From NCBI GenBank assembly GCA_949752795.1, contig CATKHW010000009.1:496001-560000 (forward strand): DNA of 64,000 nt, in the 5' to 3' direction. The translations under genes and the position numbers were made by a program. Source of the DNA: Hyperoodon ampullatus (lineage: Eukaryota; Chordata; Mammalia; Artiodactyla; Ziphiidae). Shown piece by piece: positions 23,301-37,756 of this stretch (positions are counted from its first letter, which is position 1; each line of letters opens with the position of its first letter). The notes beneath the pieces are model-generated. The model saw only the letters and a program-made list of their open reading frames with translations. It was not told the DNA's origin and did not search any database.

Positions 23301-26300
23301 TGACCCATGTCATCACAATGTGCCATGCACTTGTCATCACAATGTTCCACAACTTTGTCATCACAATACTCTATATACCTTGTCATCACAAAACTCCATG
23401 CACTTCATATCAAAATGCTCTTTCACCGTTGATATCAAAATGTTCCATGACTAGTCATTACAATACTCCTTCACGCCTGTCATGACAATGTTCCACATGC
23501 TTCTCATCACAAGGCTCCATGACCCTTGTCATCACAATGCTCCAAGACCCCTGTAATCACAATGCTGCTTGGTCTTGTCATCACATAGCTCCATGACGCT
23601 TGTCATCAGACAGCTCCATGGATTTAGCATCACAATGCTCCATGCCCTTTTCATCAAAATGCTCCAAGACACCTGTAATCAAAATGCTCCATGCCCCTTT
23701 TCATCTCAATGCTCCATGAACTCTGTCATCACAATGAACCTTGCACATCATCATAATGCTTCATGCTTTTGTCATAACAATGAAATCAAAATGCTCCATA
23801 AACACTGTCATCACAATTCTCCAAACCCTTGTGTTCACAATGTTCCATAACACTTGTCCTCACAACTCCCCATGACGCTCGTCTTCACAATTATCCATGG
23901 TCTTCTCATCACAATGCTCCATGACCTTTCTCATCACAATGCTCAATACACTTATCATCACAATGCTCCCTGACAGTTGTCATCAGTATGCTCCTTGAAA
24001 CCTGTCATGACAAGGCTCCATGCATTTTTCATCACAATGATCCATTCCCTTTTCATCACAATGCTCCAAGACCCCTGTAATCACAATGCTCCATGTCCTT
24101 GTCATCACAAAGCTCCATGACACATGTCATCAGAATGCTCCATTGCCTTCTCATCACAATGCTCCATGCCCTTGTCATCACAATGCTCAAAACCCTTGTG
24201 ATCCCATTGTTCCACAACACTTTTCATCACAACACTCCATGATGCCTGTCATCACAATACTCCATGCCCGTGTCATCACAATGCTCAATGAGCTTTGTCA
24301 TCAAAATGTTCAATACACTTGTCATCCCAATGCTCCCTGACACTTGTCGTCAGAATGCTCCTTGAACCCTGTCATGAAAAGGCACCATACCTTTTTCATC
24401 ACAATGCTCCATGTCCTGTTCATCACAATGATCCATGTCATTGTCATCACAATACTCCACAAGCTTGTCATCATTATGTTGCATGACCCTTGTCATCACA
24501 ATGCTCCATGACCCCAGTCATCACAATGCTCCGTGACTCCAGTCATCCCAATGCTTCATGACATTTGTCATCACAATGGTCCATGCCCTCGTCATCACAA
24601 GGCTCTGTGACATTTGTCACCACAATGCTCCATGAACTTTTCATCATAATGGTCTGTGACCGTTGTCATCACAATGCTCCATGCCTTTCTCAGCACAATG
24701 CTCCATGACCCTTGTCATCACAATGCTCCATGCCCTTGTCAGCACAGTGATCCATGACCCTTGTCATCACAGTGCTCCATGCGCTTGTCATCAAAATGCT
24801 CCATTACCTTTGTAATCACAATCCTCCATGACATTTGGCATCACAATGCTCCATGGCATTGTCATCACAATGGGTCATGACATATGTCTTCACAATGCTC
24901 CCAGACACCTGTCTTCACAATAATGCATGAGCTTCTCATCACAATGTTCCATGCCCTTTTCATCACAATGTGCCATTCCCAGTGTCATCGAAATAATCCA
25001 TGAAACTTGTAAGACCAATGTTCCATGCCCCTGTCATCACAATGCTGCATGCCCTTGTCATCACAATGCTCCATGACACGTCATCACAATGCTCCGTGAC
25101 TCCTGTCATCACAATGCTTCATGACCTTTCTCATCACAATGGTCCATGCCCTCGTCATCACAAGTCTCTGTGACCTTTGTCACCACAATGCTCCATGAAC
25201 TTTTCATCACAATGCTCTCTGACCTTTGTCATCACAATGCACTATGTGTTTCTCAGCACAGTGCTCCGTGACCCTTGTCATCACAATGCTCCATGCGCTT
25301 GTCATCAAAATGCTCCATGATCTTTGTCATAACCAAGCTCCATGACCCTTGGCATCACAATGCTCCATGCGCTTGTCATCAAAATGCTCCATGATCTTTG
25401 TCATCACCAAGCTCCATGACCCTTGGCATCAGAATGATCCATGCCATTGTCATCACAATGCTTCCTGAAGCCTCTCATCACATTGCTTCCATGTCCTTAT
25501 CATCACAAAGCTCCACGATGATTGCCATCAAAATGCACGATTCCCTTCTCATCACAATGTTCCATGAACTTGTCAATACAATTCTCCATGACCCATGTAT
25601 CACAGTGTTCCTTTCCCTTGTCATCATAATGCTCCATGCCCACTCTCATCAAAATAATCCATGAAAAGTTTCAGACCAATGCTCCATAAACTTGTAATCA
25701 CAATGCTCCATTACCCCTGTCATGAAAATGCTCCATAAACCCTGCCATCAAAATGTTCCACAGCCTTGTCATCACAAGGCTCCATAACCCTTGTCATTAC
25801 AATGATCCAAGACCCCTGTAATCACAATGCTCCATGCCTTTGTCATCACACAGCTCAATGACGCATGTCATCAGAATGCTCCATGGCTTTCTCATCACAA
25901 TGCTCCATACCCTTGCCATCACAATATTCCATTACCCCTGTCATAACAATGCTCCATGACCACTGTCATAATGATGTTCCACCGCCTTGTCATCACAGTG
26001 CTCCATGAAACCTGTCATCACAATGCTCCGTGACTCCAGTCATCACAGTGCTTCATGAACTTTGTCATCACAATGGTCCATGTCCTCATCATCACAATTC
26101 TCTGTGACCTTTGTCACCACAATGCTCCATGAACTTTTCATCACAATGCTCTCTGACCATTGTCATCACAATGCTCTATGCCTTTCTCAGCACAATGCTC
26201 CATGACACTTGTCATCAAAAAGCTCCATGTGCTTCTCAGCACATTGGTCCATGACCCATGTTATCAAAATGTGCCATGCGTGTGTCATCACTGTGCTCCA

Positions 26301-29300
26301 CAACATTGTCATCACAATGCTCCATAAACCTTGTCATCAATATGCTCCAGGCACTTGTCAACAAAATGCTCTCTCACAACTGATATCACTATGTTCCATC
26401 ACAAGTCATCACAATACTCCCTCACCAGTCATCACAATGTTCCATGACCCCTGTCATCACATTGCTCCATGCACTTATCATCACAATGTTTGATGACCCC
26501 TGACATCACAATGTTCCATAACCCCTGTCATCAAAATGCTCCATGACCCTTTTCATCAAAATGCTCCATGACCCCTGACATCACAATGTTCCATAAACCC
26601 TGTCATCAAAATCTTCCATGACACTTTTCATCAAATTGCTCCATGACCCTGTCATCACAATGCTCCCTTCCCTTCACAACACAGTGCACCACGAAATTGT
26701 CATCAAAATGCTCCATGACATTTGTCGTCACACATCTCCATGACAATTGGCATCACAATGCTCCATGTCATTGTCATCACAATGCTCCATTAGCCATCTC
26801 ATCACATTGTTCCATGCCCTTGTCATCACAAAGCTCCATGACGCTTGCCATCACAATGCTCGATGCCCTTCTCATCACAATGCTCCATGTCCTTGTCATT
26901 ATAATCCCCCATGACCCATGTATTACAGTGTTCTGTGCCCTTGTCATCAAAATGTTCCATACCCACTCTCATCACAATAATCCATGAAACTTTTCAGACC
27001 CATGCTCCATGCCCTAGTCATCACAGTGCTCCATTACACATGTCATAACAATGCTCCATGACCCCTGCTATCACAATGATCCACGGCCTTTTAATCACAA
27101 GGCTCCATGACACTTGTCATCACAATGCTCCAAGACCCATGTAATCACAATGCTCCATGCAATTGTCATCACAAAGCTCCTTGACGCATGTCATCAGAAT
27201 GCTCCGTGGCCTTCTCATTGCAATGCTCCATGCCCTTGTCATCACAATGCTCCAAGACCCCTGTATTCACAATGCTCCATGCCCTTGTCATCAAAAAGCT
27301 CCATGACGCATGTCATCAGAATGCTCCTTGGCCTTCTCATCACAATGCTCCATGCCCTTGTCATCACAAAGTTCCAAGATCCCTGTAAACACAATGCTCC
27401 ATGCCTCTTTTCATCAGTATGGTCCATGAGACTTGTCATCACAAGGCTCCATGGTCTTCTCAACACAATGCTCAAGGACTTTGTCATAACAATGCTTCAC
27501 GACCTTCTCATCAAGATTCTAAATGGCCCTTGTGATCATAATGTTCCAAGCCCTAATCATCACAATGGCCCATTATCTGTCATCACATTCCTCCATGACA
27601 CTTGGCATCACAATGCCCCACGCCATTGTCATCGCAATGGAACATGACATATGTCATCACAATGCTCCCTGATACCTGTCTTCACAATACTCCATGACCT
27701 TTTCATCACAATGTTCCATGCCCTTGTCACCACAATCCGCCATGCCGAATGTCATCACAATAATCCATGAAACTTGTCAGACCAATGCTCCATGAACTTG
27801 TCATCACAATGCTCCATGCCCTTGTCATCACAATTCTCCATGACCCCGCACATCATAATTCACCGTGAATCCAGTCATCACAATGCTTTATGACCTTTGT
27901 CATCACAATGGTCCATTCCCTCATCATCACAGTTCTCTGTAACACGTTTCATCACAATGCTCCATGCCTTTGTCAGCATAATGCTCCATGACCCTTGTCA
28001 TCACAATGATCCATGCGCTTGTCAGCACAATGCTCCACAACCTTATCATCACAATGCTCCATAAACCTTGTCATCACAATGCTCCTTGCACTTCTCATCT
28101 AAATGCTCTCTCACAACTGATATCACAATGTTCCATTACTATTCATCACAATACTCTCTCACCCCTTTCCTCACAATGTTCCATGACCCCTATCATCAAA
28201 ATGCTACATGCCCTTATCATCATAATGCTCGATGACCACTGACAACACAATGTTCCAAAACCCTGTCATGAAAATGTTCCCTGACGATTTTCATCAAATT
28301 GCTCCATGACCCTGTCATCACAATGCTCCCTGCGTTTCTCATCACAATGCACAACGCTCTTTTCATCAAAATGCTCCATGACCTTTCTCATCACAAACTC
28401 CATGAGCCTTGGCATCACAATGCTCCATGTCATTGTCATCACAATGCTCCATGAAACCTATCATCACATTGTTCCTTGCTCTTGTCTTCACAAAGCTCCA
28501 TGATGCTTGTCATCACAATGCTCGATGCCTTTCTCATCACAATGATCCATGCTCTTGTCATTACAATCCTCCATGACCCATGTATCACCGTGGTTCTGTG
28601 CCCTTGTCATCACAATGCTCCATGCCCACTCTCATCACAATAATCCATGAAACTTTTCAAACCAATACTCCATGCCCTTGTCATCACAATGCTCCATTAC
28701 CCCTGTCATAACAATGCTCCATGACCCCTGCCATCACAATGTTCCACGGTGTTGTCATCACAAGGCTCCATGACCCTTTTCATAACAATGCCCCAAGACC
28801 ATGTAATCACAATGCTCCATGCCCCTTTTCATCAGAATGCTCCATGAAACTTGTCATCACAATGCTCCATTCCCTTGTCATCACAATGCTCCATGAGCCC
28901 TGCCATCACAATACTCAAGGAATATTGTCAGCTCAGTGCTCCATGAAATTCTGATCACAATGCTCCATGACCCCTGTCATCACAATGCTCCATGACCACT
29001 GTCATCACAACGCTCCATGACACCAGACAACACAATGATCGGGGAATCTTGTCATCGAAATGCTCCATGACCCTTGTCATCACAATGATCCATGCCCTTG
29101 CCATCCCAAAGCTCCATGACCGCTGTAATCACAATGCTCCATGACGCTTGTCATCACAATGCTCCATGACACTTGTCATCAAAATGCTCCATACATTTGT
29201 CAGCAAAATGCTACATGACCTTGTCATCACAATGCTCCATGCGCTTGTCATCACAATACTCCATTCCCATTGTCATCAAAATCCTCCATGAACCTTGGGT

Positions 29301-32300
29301 TCACATTGCTTCATGCCCTTGTCATCACAATGATCCATGCTCCTTGAAATGAAAATGATACATGACTTCTGTCATCACAATGCTCCAAAGCCTTACGATC
29401 ACAATGTTCATAACACTTGTCATCATAATGCTCCATGATGCCTGTCATCACAATGCTCCATGACCTTTGTCATCACAATGCTCAATACACTTTTCATCAC
29501 AATGCTCCCTGAGTCTTGTCATCAGAATGCTCCTTGAACACTGTCATAAAAAGGCACCATGCCTTTTTCATCACAATGCTCCATGCCCTTTTCATCAAAA
29601 TGCTCCATGCCATTGTCATCACATTACTCCACAAGCTTGTCATCAGAATGTTCCATGACCCTTGTCATCAAAATGATCCATGACACCTGTCATCACAATG
29701 CTCCATGCCCCTTGTCATTACAGTGCTCCATGACGATCCTCATCACAATTATCCATGGTCTTCTCATGACAATGCTTCACGGTCTTGTCATCCCAATGCT
29801 CCATGCCCTGGTCATCACAATTCTACATGTCCTTTTCATCACAATGCTCCATGACACTTCTCATCAAAATGTTACATGCTCTTGTCAATACAATTCTCCA
29901 TGCACTTTTCATCGCAATGCTCCATGACCCCTGTCATAGAAAGCTCCATGCGCTTGTCATCACAATGCTTTACGACATTGTCATCAAAATTCTCAAAGGC
30001 CCTTGTCATCACAATGCTCCATGATGTTGTCATCACAATGCTTCATGACCTTGTCATCACGAAGCTCCAAGCCCTTGTCATTACAATGCTCCATTACCTT
30101 TGTTATCACAATCCTCCATGACACTTGGCATTCCAATGCCCCATGCCATTCTCATCACAATGGACCATGACATATGTCATCCCAATACTCCCTGACACCC
30201 GTCTTCACAATACTGTATGACCTTGTCATCACAATGCTCCATGCCCTTGTAATCACAATGTGCCATGCCCACTGTCATCACAATAATCCATAAAACTTGT
30301 CAGAGCAATGCTCTATGCCCATGTCATCACAATGCTCCATTCCCGTGTCATCACAATGCTCCGTGACTCCAGTCATCACAGTGCTTTATGAACTTTGTCA
30401 TCACAATGGTCCATGCTTTCATCATCACAAGTCTCTGTGACATTGTCACCAAAATGCTCCATGAACTTTTCATAACAATGCTCTCTGACCCTTGCATCAA
30501 AATGCTCTATGCCTTTCTCAGCACAGTACTCCATCCCCTTTTCATCACAATTCTCCATGTGCTTGTCAGCACATTGCTCCATGACCCATGTTATCACAAT
30601 GTGCCATGCGCTTGTCATCAAAATGCTCCACAACCTTGTCATCACAATGCTCCATAAACCCTTGTCATCACAATGCTCCATGCACTTCTCAACAAAATGA
30701 TCTCTCACAACTGATATCACTATGTTCCATCACTAGTCATCACAATACTTCCTCACCCCTGTCATCACAATGTTCCATGACCCCTGATATCACTATCTTC
30801 CATAACCCCTGTCATCAAAATGCTCCATGACCCTTTTCAGCAAAATGCTCCATGACCCCTGACATCACAATGTTCCATTACCCATATCATCAAAATCTTC
30901 CATGACCCTTTTCATCAAATTGCTGCTCGACTCTGTCATCACAATGCTCCCTTCCCTTCAAAACACAATGCACCACGCCCTTGTCATCAAAATGCTCCAT
31001 GACATTTGTCGTCACATATCTCCATGACCCTTGGCATCACAATGCTCCATGCCATAGTCATCACGATGCTCAATGAACCCTCTGATCACATTGTTCCATG
31101 CCCTTGTCATCACAAAGCTCCATTACATTTGTCATCACAATGCTCGATGCCCTTCTCATCACAATGCTCCATGCCCTTGTCATTACAATCCTCCATGACC
31201 CATGTATCACAGTGTTCCGTGCCCTTGTCATCACAATGCCCCATGCCCAATCTCAACACAATAATCTATGAAATTTTCAGACCAATGTTCCATGCCCTTG
31301 TCATCACAATGCACCATGACGCCTGTTATCACAATGTTCCATAACCCCTGGCATCAAAATGCTCCATGACCCTATTCATCACAAAGCTCCATGACCACTG
31401 ACATCGCAATGTTCCATATCCCCTGTCATCAAAATGATCCATGACCCTTTTCAACAAATTGTTCCATGACCCTGTCATCACAATGTTCCCTGCCCTTCTC
31501 ATCACAATGCACAACGCCATTGTCAACAAAATGCTCCATGACCTTTGTCATCACAAAGGTCCATGACTCTCGTCATCAAAATTTTCCATGGTCTTCTCAT
31601 CACAATGCTCCATGACCTTTGTCATCACAATGCTCAATACACTGGTCATCACAATGCTCCCTGACACTTGTCATCAGTATGCTCCTTGAACCCTCTCATG
31701 ACAACGCTCCATGCCTTTTTCATCACAATGATCAATGCCCTTTTCATCACAATGTTCCATGCCATTGTCATCACTATACTCCACAAGCTTATCATCAGAA
31801 TGCTCCGTGACCCTTGACATCACAATGCTCCATGACCCCTGTCATCCCAATGCTCCATGACCCCTGTCATCACAATGTTCCATGACCCCTGTCATCACAA
31901 TGCTCCATGACAACTGTCATCAGAATGCTCCATGCCCCTTGTCATTACAGTGCTCCATGAGGTTCGTCATCACAGTTATTCATGGACTTCTCATCACAGT
32001 GCTCCACGGTCTTGCTATCACAATGCTCCATTCCCTGGTAATCACAATGCTCCATTCCCTGGTAATAACAATGCTCCATGTCCTTTGTCATCAGACTTCT
32101 CCACGTCCTTGTCATCACAATGCTCCATGACACTTCTCATCACAATGTTACATGCACTTGTCATCAAAATTTTCAATGAAATTGTCATCTCAATGCCATA
32201 TGAACCCTGTCATAACAAGCTCCATGCCTTTGTCATCAAAATTCTTCACGATATTGAAATCAAAATTCTCAATGTCTGTTGTCATCACAATGCTCCATGC

Positions 32301-32922
32301 CCTTGTCATCACAGTGCTCCATGACCGTTGTTATCACAGTGCTCCAAGCCATTGTCAACACAATGCTCCATTACCTTTGTCATCACAATACTCCAAGACA
32401 CCTGGCATCACAATGCCCCATGCCATTGTCATCACAGTGGACCATGACATATGTCATCACAATGCTCCCTGACACCTCTCTTCACAATACTCTATGACCT
32501 TGTCATCACAGTGCTCCATGCCCTAGTCATCACAATGCGCCATGCACACTCTCATCACATTAGTCCATAAATCTTTTCAGAGAAATGCTCTATGACCCTG
32601 TCATCACTATGCTCCATGCCTTTGTCATCACAATGCTCCATGTACCTGTCATCACAATGCTCCGTGACTCGTCATAACAATGATTCATGACGTTTGCCAT
32701 CACAATGGTCCATACCCTCATCATCACATTTCTCTGTGAGTTTGTCACCACAATGCTCCATGAACTTTTCATCACAATGCTCTCTGACACTGGTCATCAC
32801 CATATTCTATGCCTTCCTCAGCACAATGCTCCCTGACCCTTGTCATAAGAGTGCTCCATGTGCTTGTCAGCACATTGCTCCATGACCCATGTTATCACAA
32901 TGCGCCATGCGCTTGTCATCAA
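20351..32922. repeat. 24-25 bp minisatellite, block 2 (about 12.6 kb)
   Basis: Same unit and orientation as block 1, about 500 units. It starts directly against the retroviral remnant (CTCTTTCCACAATGCTCC at about 20347) and ends at GTCATCAA (about 32915-32922), where satellite resumes. Ordered variant markers include AATGAAATCAAAATG relatives at 21264, 22644 and 23779, and ACTAGTCAT-type units near 21943, 23449, 26402 (degraded), 28140 (degraded) and 30735. Decay of markers rightward suggests older or less homogenised sequence. Confidence 0.93.
21030..21330. repeat. Minisatellite segment shared with block 3 (44020-44315)
   Basis: The unit order here matches 44020-44315 almost base for base: a CATAACAATG unit, a CCACGGCCTTG unit, the CAAAACCTCTGTAATCAC unit, then the ATCATCATAATGATTC and AATCAAAATG pair. 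The offset is about 22,982 bp. The ATGATTC variant is shared by these two copies and not by the other marker copies, so they are specifically related across the intervening satellite block C. Confidence 0.8.
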
Positions 32923-34070
32923 TATGTAACCAAGTTGAGGTTATTGTAATCAGTGCAGCCCTAAATTTTTGGGTGGCTATGTCTTATTGATTTTCAGTTT
33001 TCCCAAGGTATATTCCCTAGACTGGAAATGCCCTTGGATCTGTAGCTCTGTTGTTTACATGTTTTAGGGAACACAATTAACTCCTCCAGAGAGGCAGCTG
33101 GCAATTTACATCCTGCCCATCAGCAAAACTAGGCTCCATTTTCTCCAGGGCCTGTCTTGCGTTTCTAGTTTTTACACATTTTGCGGATGTCCATTTTGAC
33201 CGGTGGGAAGTGATACTTCTTTGTAGTGCAGATTTGCATTGCCCGCTTGCTCGCTTGGTCAAAAAGCGTGTATGCGTTTTCTCCAGAATATATTCAGGAG
33301 AAAACGCATACGCCCTTTTTGGCCAAGTGCATCATTGTCGAAGTTGTGCCCCTCTTCCTGTGCTTTAAAGGTGATTCCAATGTACCTCTTGAAATCTGTT
33401 TCCTGCTCTTCTGGCTCGCATTCAAGTAGGCCTCGTTGCCTTCCCTCAACAGATTTTTGGACGATAGTTTTCCTTTATTACTCAGCCATTTTCTGAATTG
33501 CTCTGCCCCTGAGCTCCAGTTTTCAACTCGTTTTTTGTGAGGTGACCTCAAGTCTAAAATTTTGCTTCAGTACCTATACTGTTTCCCAGCGGGTGGCTGA
33601 GAGTTTGCTTAATTCTTCTCCCTGACCGGAAATTACAGTGATATGTACCCATCCAAATGCCTAACAGCTACTCTCATTGCTTCTCCCTCTTCCCTTTCAT
33701 CATCTGCCAAGTTGGCAACCTGTGCGAACCAGGAGGTTAAAGGGGCTGTCTCTCCAAGTTGGGAGATTGATAGTAAAGCAGTTGGACAGTCAAACCAGAG
33801 CACCCGGGGAGGGACTATTAGTCGAGTTTTAGTAACCTTTCGTATTCACAGTGTGTCCATTCTCTAGGTTTCCCGTACACGTTATAGCTGTAGTAATATT
33901 CCTTTCAACATGGAGAGTTGGAACCCATGGAATGGGTGCCACGCATTATTGCTTTAAAGGGTTTGCATTTGGTGACCCAGTCTCACCAATCCTCTCATCC
34001 CAAGTGACCAGCCTTATGCCACATCCAGCTGTCATTGTAGATAGGGTCATTCCAGGTTTCATCAGAGCCC
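32923..34070. repeat. Truncated satellite monomer C1
   Basis: Enters at AACCAAGTTGAGG within the L1-like part and runs to the end of the unit. Private features include GTTTACATGTTTTAGGG where others have GTTTACTTGTTTTAGGG, and a left palindrome arm with four mismatches (33257-33324). Confidence 0.85.
33257..33324. repeat. 68 bp palindrome, monomer C1
   Basis: 30 of 34 positions pair. The right arm is the consensus sequence and all four differences lie in the left arm. Confidence 0.93.
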
Positions 34071-34103
34071 CTGAAGGAATTGTAAAGAATTTCCCTGTTT
34101 TTC

Positions 34104-34311
34104 TTTTTTTTTTTTTTTTGTGGTATGCGGGCCTCTCACTGTTGTGGCCTCTCCCGTTGCGGAGCACAGGCTCCGGATGCGCAGGCTCAGCAGCCATGGC
34201 TCACGGGCCCAGCCGCTCCGCGGCATATGGGATCCTCCCAGACCGGGGCACGAACCCGTATCCCCTGCATCGGCAGGCGGACTCTCAACCACTGCGCCAC
34301 CAGGGAGGCCC
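34104..34311 (-). mobile_element. CHR-type tRNA-derived SINE, copy 1
   Basis: On the minus strand it begins GGGCCTCCCTGGTGGCGCAG, runs through a tRNA-like head with an A-box-like TGGCGCAGTGGT and a B-box-like GGGTTCGTGCC, then a GC-rich body ending GGCCCGCATACCAC and an A-tail (T16 on the plus strand, 34104-34119). This is the cetacean/hippo/ruminant CHR family as I know it. Flanking TTTCTTTT on both sides (about 34101-34108 and 34312-34319) is a likely target-site duplication, partly blurred by the T-tract. Both polymerase III promoter boxes look intact, but expression cannot be judged. Confidence 0.88.
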
Positions 34312-35202
34312 TTTCTTTTGTTTTTGAAATTCCTTTTTATATTGGGTTTGAGCTGATTCTCACTGCCCTGTTGATACTAATGTAGACACTCTTGATTCCC
34401 TTACGGAGACCTATGAATACATAGGTTTTAAGATTCTTACTAGTCAGATGTATTCCTCTGCGGGAAATATGGGGTTTTGAGTCCCTTTCACTGAGGAAGG
34501 TGTAGGTCTTGTCTATTCCGTAGTTGGTTTTTGGAACTGTACATGTACTAATACCAAACTCTGGTTTTATGCATCACCCCACCTCTCTTTCCCCCTTAAG
34601 CAGGCATAAGAGTGTTTTCTCAATGTGAGACTCTGTTCTCTTTTGTAACTCAGTTCATGTGTAGCCATGTTTACAGGACCTTCATAAGTGATATCTTATG
34701 ATAAGTTTCTTTTTCTCTGTGACTTATCTCACTTAGAATCATCGTACCTGAATGCACTCATTTTGATGCTACTGGCCTTATGACATTGATTTCATGGCTG
34801 AGGGATATTCCATCATACCTAAGTACCACAATTTCTTGAACCATTTTTGTCTTTCCTGCGATATTTAAGGTGTACCCAAGTTGAAGTTCTTGTAAGCAGT
34901 GCAGCCCTGAATTTTGGGGTGGCGCTGTCTTATTGATTTTCAGTTTTCCAAAGGTATATTCCCTAGACTGGAAGTGAACTTGGTTCTGTAGCTCTGTTGT
35001 TTACTTGTTTTAGGGAACACAATGCAATCCTCCAGAGAGGCAGTTGGCAATTTACATCCTGCCCATCAGCATAACTAGTCTCCCTGTTCTTCAGGGCCTT
35101 TCTTGCCTTTCTGGTTTTTACACATTTTTCGGATATCCCTTTTGACCGGTGGGAAGTGATACTTCTTTGTAGTGCAGATTTGCATTGCCCGCTTGCTTGC
35201 TT

Positions 35203-35270
35203 GGCCCCAAAGGGAGTATGTGGTTTCTCCTGAATATATTCAGGAGAAAATGCATACGCCCTTTTTGGCC
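35203..35270. repeat. 68 bp palindrome, monomer C2
   Basis: 28 of 34 positions pair. Changes are concentrated in the left arm (GGCCCCAAAGGGAGTATGTG) and the right arm carries the CA variant of one CpG. Confidence 0.92.
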
Positions 35271-36253
35271 AAGATCATCAATGTCGAAGTTGTGCCCCAC
35301 TTACTGTTCTTTAAAGGGGATTCCAATGTACCTCTTGAAATCTGTTTCCTGTTCTTCTGGCTTGCATTCAATACCACCTCGTTGCCTTCCCTCAACAGAT
35401 TTTTGGAAGATAGTTGTCCTTTACTACTCTGCCAGTTTGTGAATTGCTGTGCCCCTGAGCTATATTTTTCAACTCGTTTCTTGTGAGCTGACGGCAGGTC
35501 CAAAACTTTGGTTCAGGTACTATACTGTTTCCCTGCGGGTGGCTGAGACTTTGGCTAATTCTTCTACCTGCCGGGAAATTAGAGAGACATGTGCCCGTCC
35601 AAATGCCTAACAGCTATTCTCTCATTGGTTCTCCCTCTTCCCTTTCATCCTCTGCCAAATTGGCAACCTGTGCGAACCAGGAAGTTAAAGGGGCTGTCTC
35701 TCCAAGTTGGGACATTGATAGTAAAGCAGTTGGAAAGTCAAACCGGAGCACCAGGAGAGGGACTACTAGTTTAGTTTTAGAAACCTTTCGTATTCACAGT
35801 GTGTCCATTCTCTAGGTTTCCCATACATGTTATAGCTGTAGTAATATTCCCTTCAACCTGGAGAGTTGAGACGCTTGGAATGTGTGTCACGCATTATTGC
35901 TTTAATTGGTCTGCATTTGCTCACTGAATCTCACCAATCCTCTCAGTCCCAAGTGTTCAGCCTTATGCCACATCCAGGTGTCTTTGTAGATAGGGTCATT
36001 CCATTTTACATCAGAGACCCTGAAGGAATTGTAAAGAATTTCCCTGTTTTTTTGTTTTGTTTTTCAAATTCCTTATTATCGTGGGTTTGAGCTGATTCTC
36101 ACTGCCATGTTGATACCAGTGTAGACACACTTGATTCCCTTTCGGAGACATATCAATACATAGGTTTTAAGATTTTTACTAGTCAGATATATTCCTCTGC
36201 TTGAAATATGGGGTTTTTATTCCCTTTCACTGAGGAATGTGTAGGTCTTCTCT

Positions 36254-36925
36254 TTTCCGTATTTGGTTTTTGAAACGTGACCTGTACTAATATCACACTC
36301 TGGTTTTATGTATCACCCCACCTCTCCTTCCCCCTTAAGAAGGCATAAGAGTGTTTTCTAAATGTGAGACTCTGTTCTCTTTCGTAACTCAGTTCATGTT
36401 AACCATGTTTACAGGACCTTCATAAGTGATATCTTATGATAAGTTTCTTCTTCTCTGTGACTTATTTCACTTAGAATCATCGTACCTGAATCCAATCATT
36501 TTGCTGCTACTGGCCTTATGACATTCATTTCATTGCTGAGGGATATTCCATCTTACGTAAGTAACACAATTTCTTGAACCATTTTTGTCTTTCCTGGGAT
36601 ATTTAAGGTGTACCCAAGTGGAGGTTCTTGTAAGCAGTGCAGCACTCAATATTGTGTTTGCTCTGACTTATTGATTTTCAGTTTTCCCAAGGTATCTTCC
36701 CTAGACTGGAAGTGCCCTTGGCTCTGTAGCTCTTTTTTTTACTTGTTTTAGTGAACACAATGCACTCCTCCAGAGAGGCACTTGGCAATTTACATCCTGC
36801 CCTTCAGCATAAGTAGGCTCCATTTCTCCATGGCCTGTCTTGGCTTTCTGGTTTTTTACACATGTTGTGGATGTCCCTTTTGACCGTTGGGAAGTGATAC
36901 TACTTTGTAGTGCAGATTTGCATTG
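36254..36925 (-). mobile_element. L1 3'-end-derived segment of the satellite unit (reference copy)
   Basis: Co-linear with antisense L1 as I remember it. Successive anchors are TATCACACTCTGG (counterpart of L1 AATCCCAAACT), AAGTGATATCTTATGATAAG, GACTTATTTCACTTAGAATC, GCTGAGGGATATTCCATC, TGTAGCTCTTTTTTTTACTT, GCAATTTACATCCTGCCC and TTTGCATT. The order and spacing match L1 over about 670 bp, so the satellite unit contains a fossil of a reverse-oriented L1 3' end. The same segment is in every monomer. Identity needs a library alignment. Confidence 0.78.
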
Positions 36926-36940
36926 CCCGCTTGCTTGCTT

Positions 36941-37008
36941 GGCCAAAAAGTGCGTATGCGTTTTCTCCTGAATATATTCAGGAGAAAACACATACGCCCT
37001 TTTTGGCC
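36941..37008. repeat. 68 bp palindrome, monomer C3
   Basis: 32 of 34 positions pair, with single mismatches at a G/T and at one CpG. Confidence 0.94.
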
Positions 37009-37756
37009 AAGTGCATCATTGTCGAAGTTGTGTCCTTCTTCCTGTGCTTTAAATGTGATTCTAATGAACCTCTTGAAATCTGTTTCCTGCTATTCTGGCT
37101 CGCTTTCAAGTCCTCCTCGTTGCCTTCCCTCAACAGATTTTTGGGCGATAATTGTCCTTTATTACTCTGCCAGTTTGTGAATTGCTGTGCCCCTGAGCAC
37201 CATTTTTCAACTCGTTTTTTGTGACCTGACGGCAGGTCCAAAATTTTGGTTCAGAACCTATCCTGTTTCCCGGCAGTTGGCTGAGACTTTGGTTAATTCT
37301 TCTTCCTGCCGGGAAATTAGAGTGACATGTGCCAGTCCAAATGCCTAACAGCTACTCTCTCATTAGGGCTACCTCCTCCCTTTCATTCTCTGCCAAATTT
37401 GCAAGCTGTGCGAACCAGGAGATTAAAGCTGCTATCTCTCCAAGTTGGGAGATTGATAGTAAAGCAGTTGGAAATTCAATCCAGACCACCAGGAGAGGGA
37501 CTATTTTTTGAGTTTTAGAAACCTTTCGTATTCACTGTGTGTCCATTCTCTATGTTTCCCGTACATGTTATAGCTATAGTAATATTCCCTTAAACCTGGA
37601 GAGTTCGGACCTTGGAATGTGTTCCACGCATTATTGCTTTAAATGGTCTGCATTTGCTCACCGATTCTCACCAATCCTCTCAGTCCCAAGTGTCCAGCCT
37701 TATGCCACATCCAGCTGTCGTTGTACATAGAGTCATTCCATGTTTCATCAGAGCCC

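Larger units (their letters stand above)
34071..36019. repeat. Satellite monomer C2 with SINE insertion
   Basis: A full monomer lengthened to 1,949 bp by a minus-strand SINE at 34104-34311, in the T-rich tract about 27 bp after the landmark. Without the SINE the length is about 1,738 bp. Palindrome at 35203-35270. Confidence 0.88.
36020..37756. repeat. Satellite monomer C3 (1,737 bp)
   Basis: Uninterrupted monomer, a convenient reference copy. L1-like part about 36254-36925, palindrome 36941-37008, unknown-origin part 37009-37756. Small local differences include GGGCTACCTCCTCCC near 37367 in place of the usual GGTTCTCCCTCTTCCC. Confidence 0.9.

Noticed and set aside
34250..34311. Minus-strand tRNA gene in the SINE head
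   Set aside because: A- and B-box-like motifs are present, but the cloverleaf is not preserved and the sequence continues into SINE body and A-tail. It is a tRNA-derived SINE, not a tRNA gene.
34120..34356. Plus-strand frames over the SINEs (also 42999-43436)
   Set aside because: They are antisense translations of a tRNA-derived SINE and its poly-T tail.
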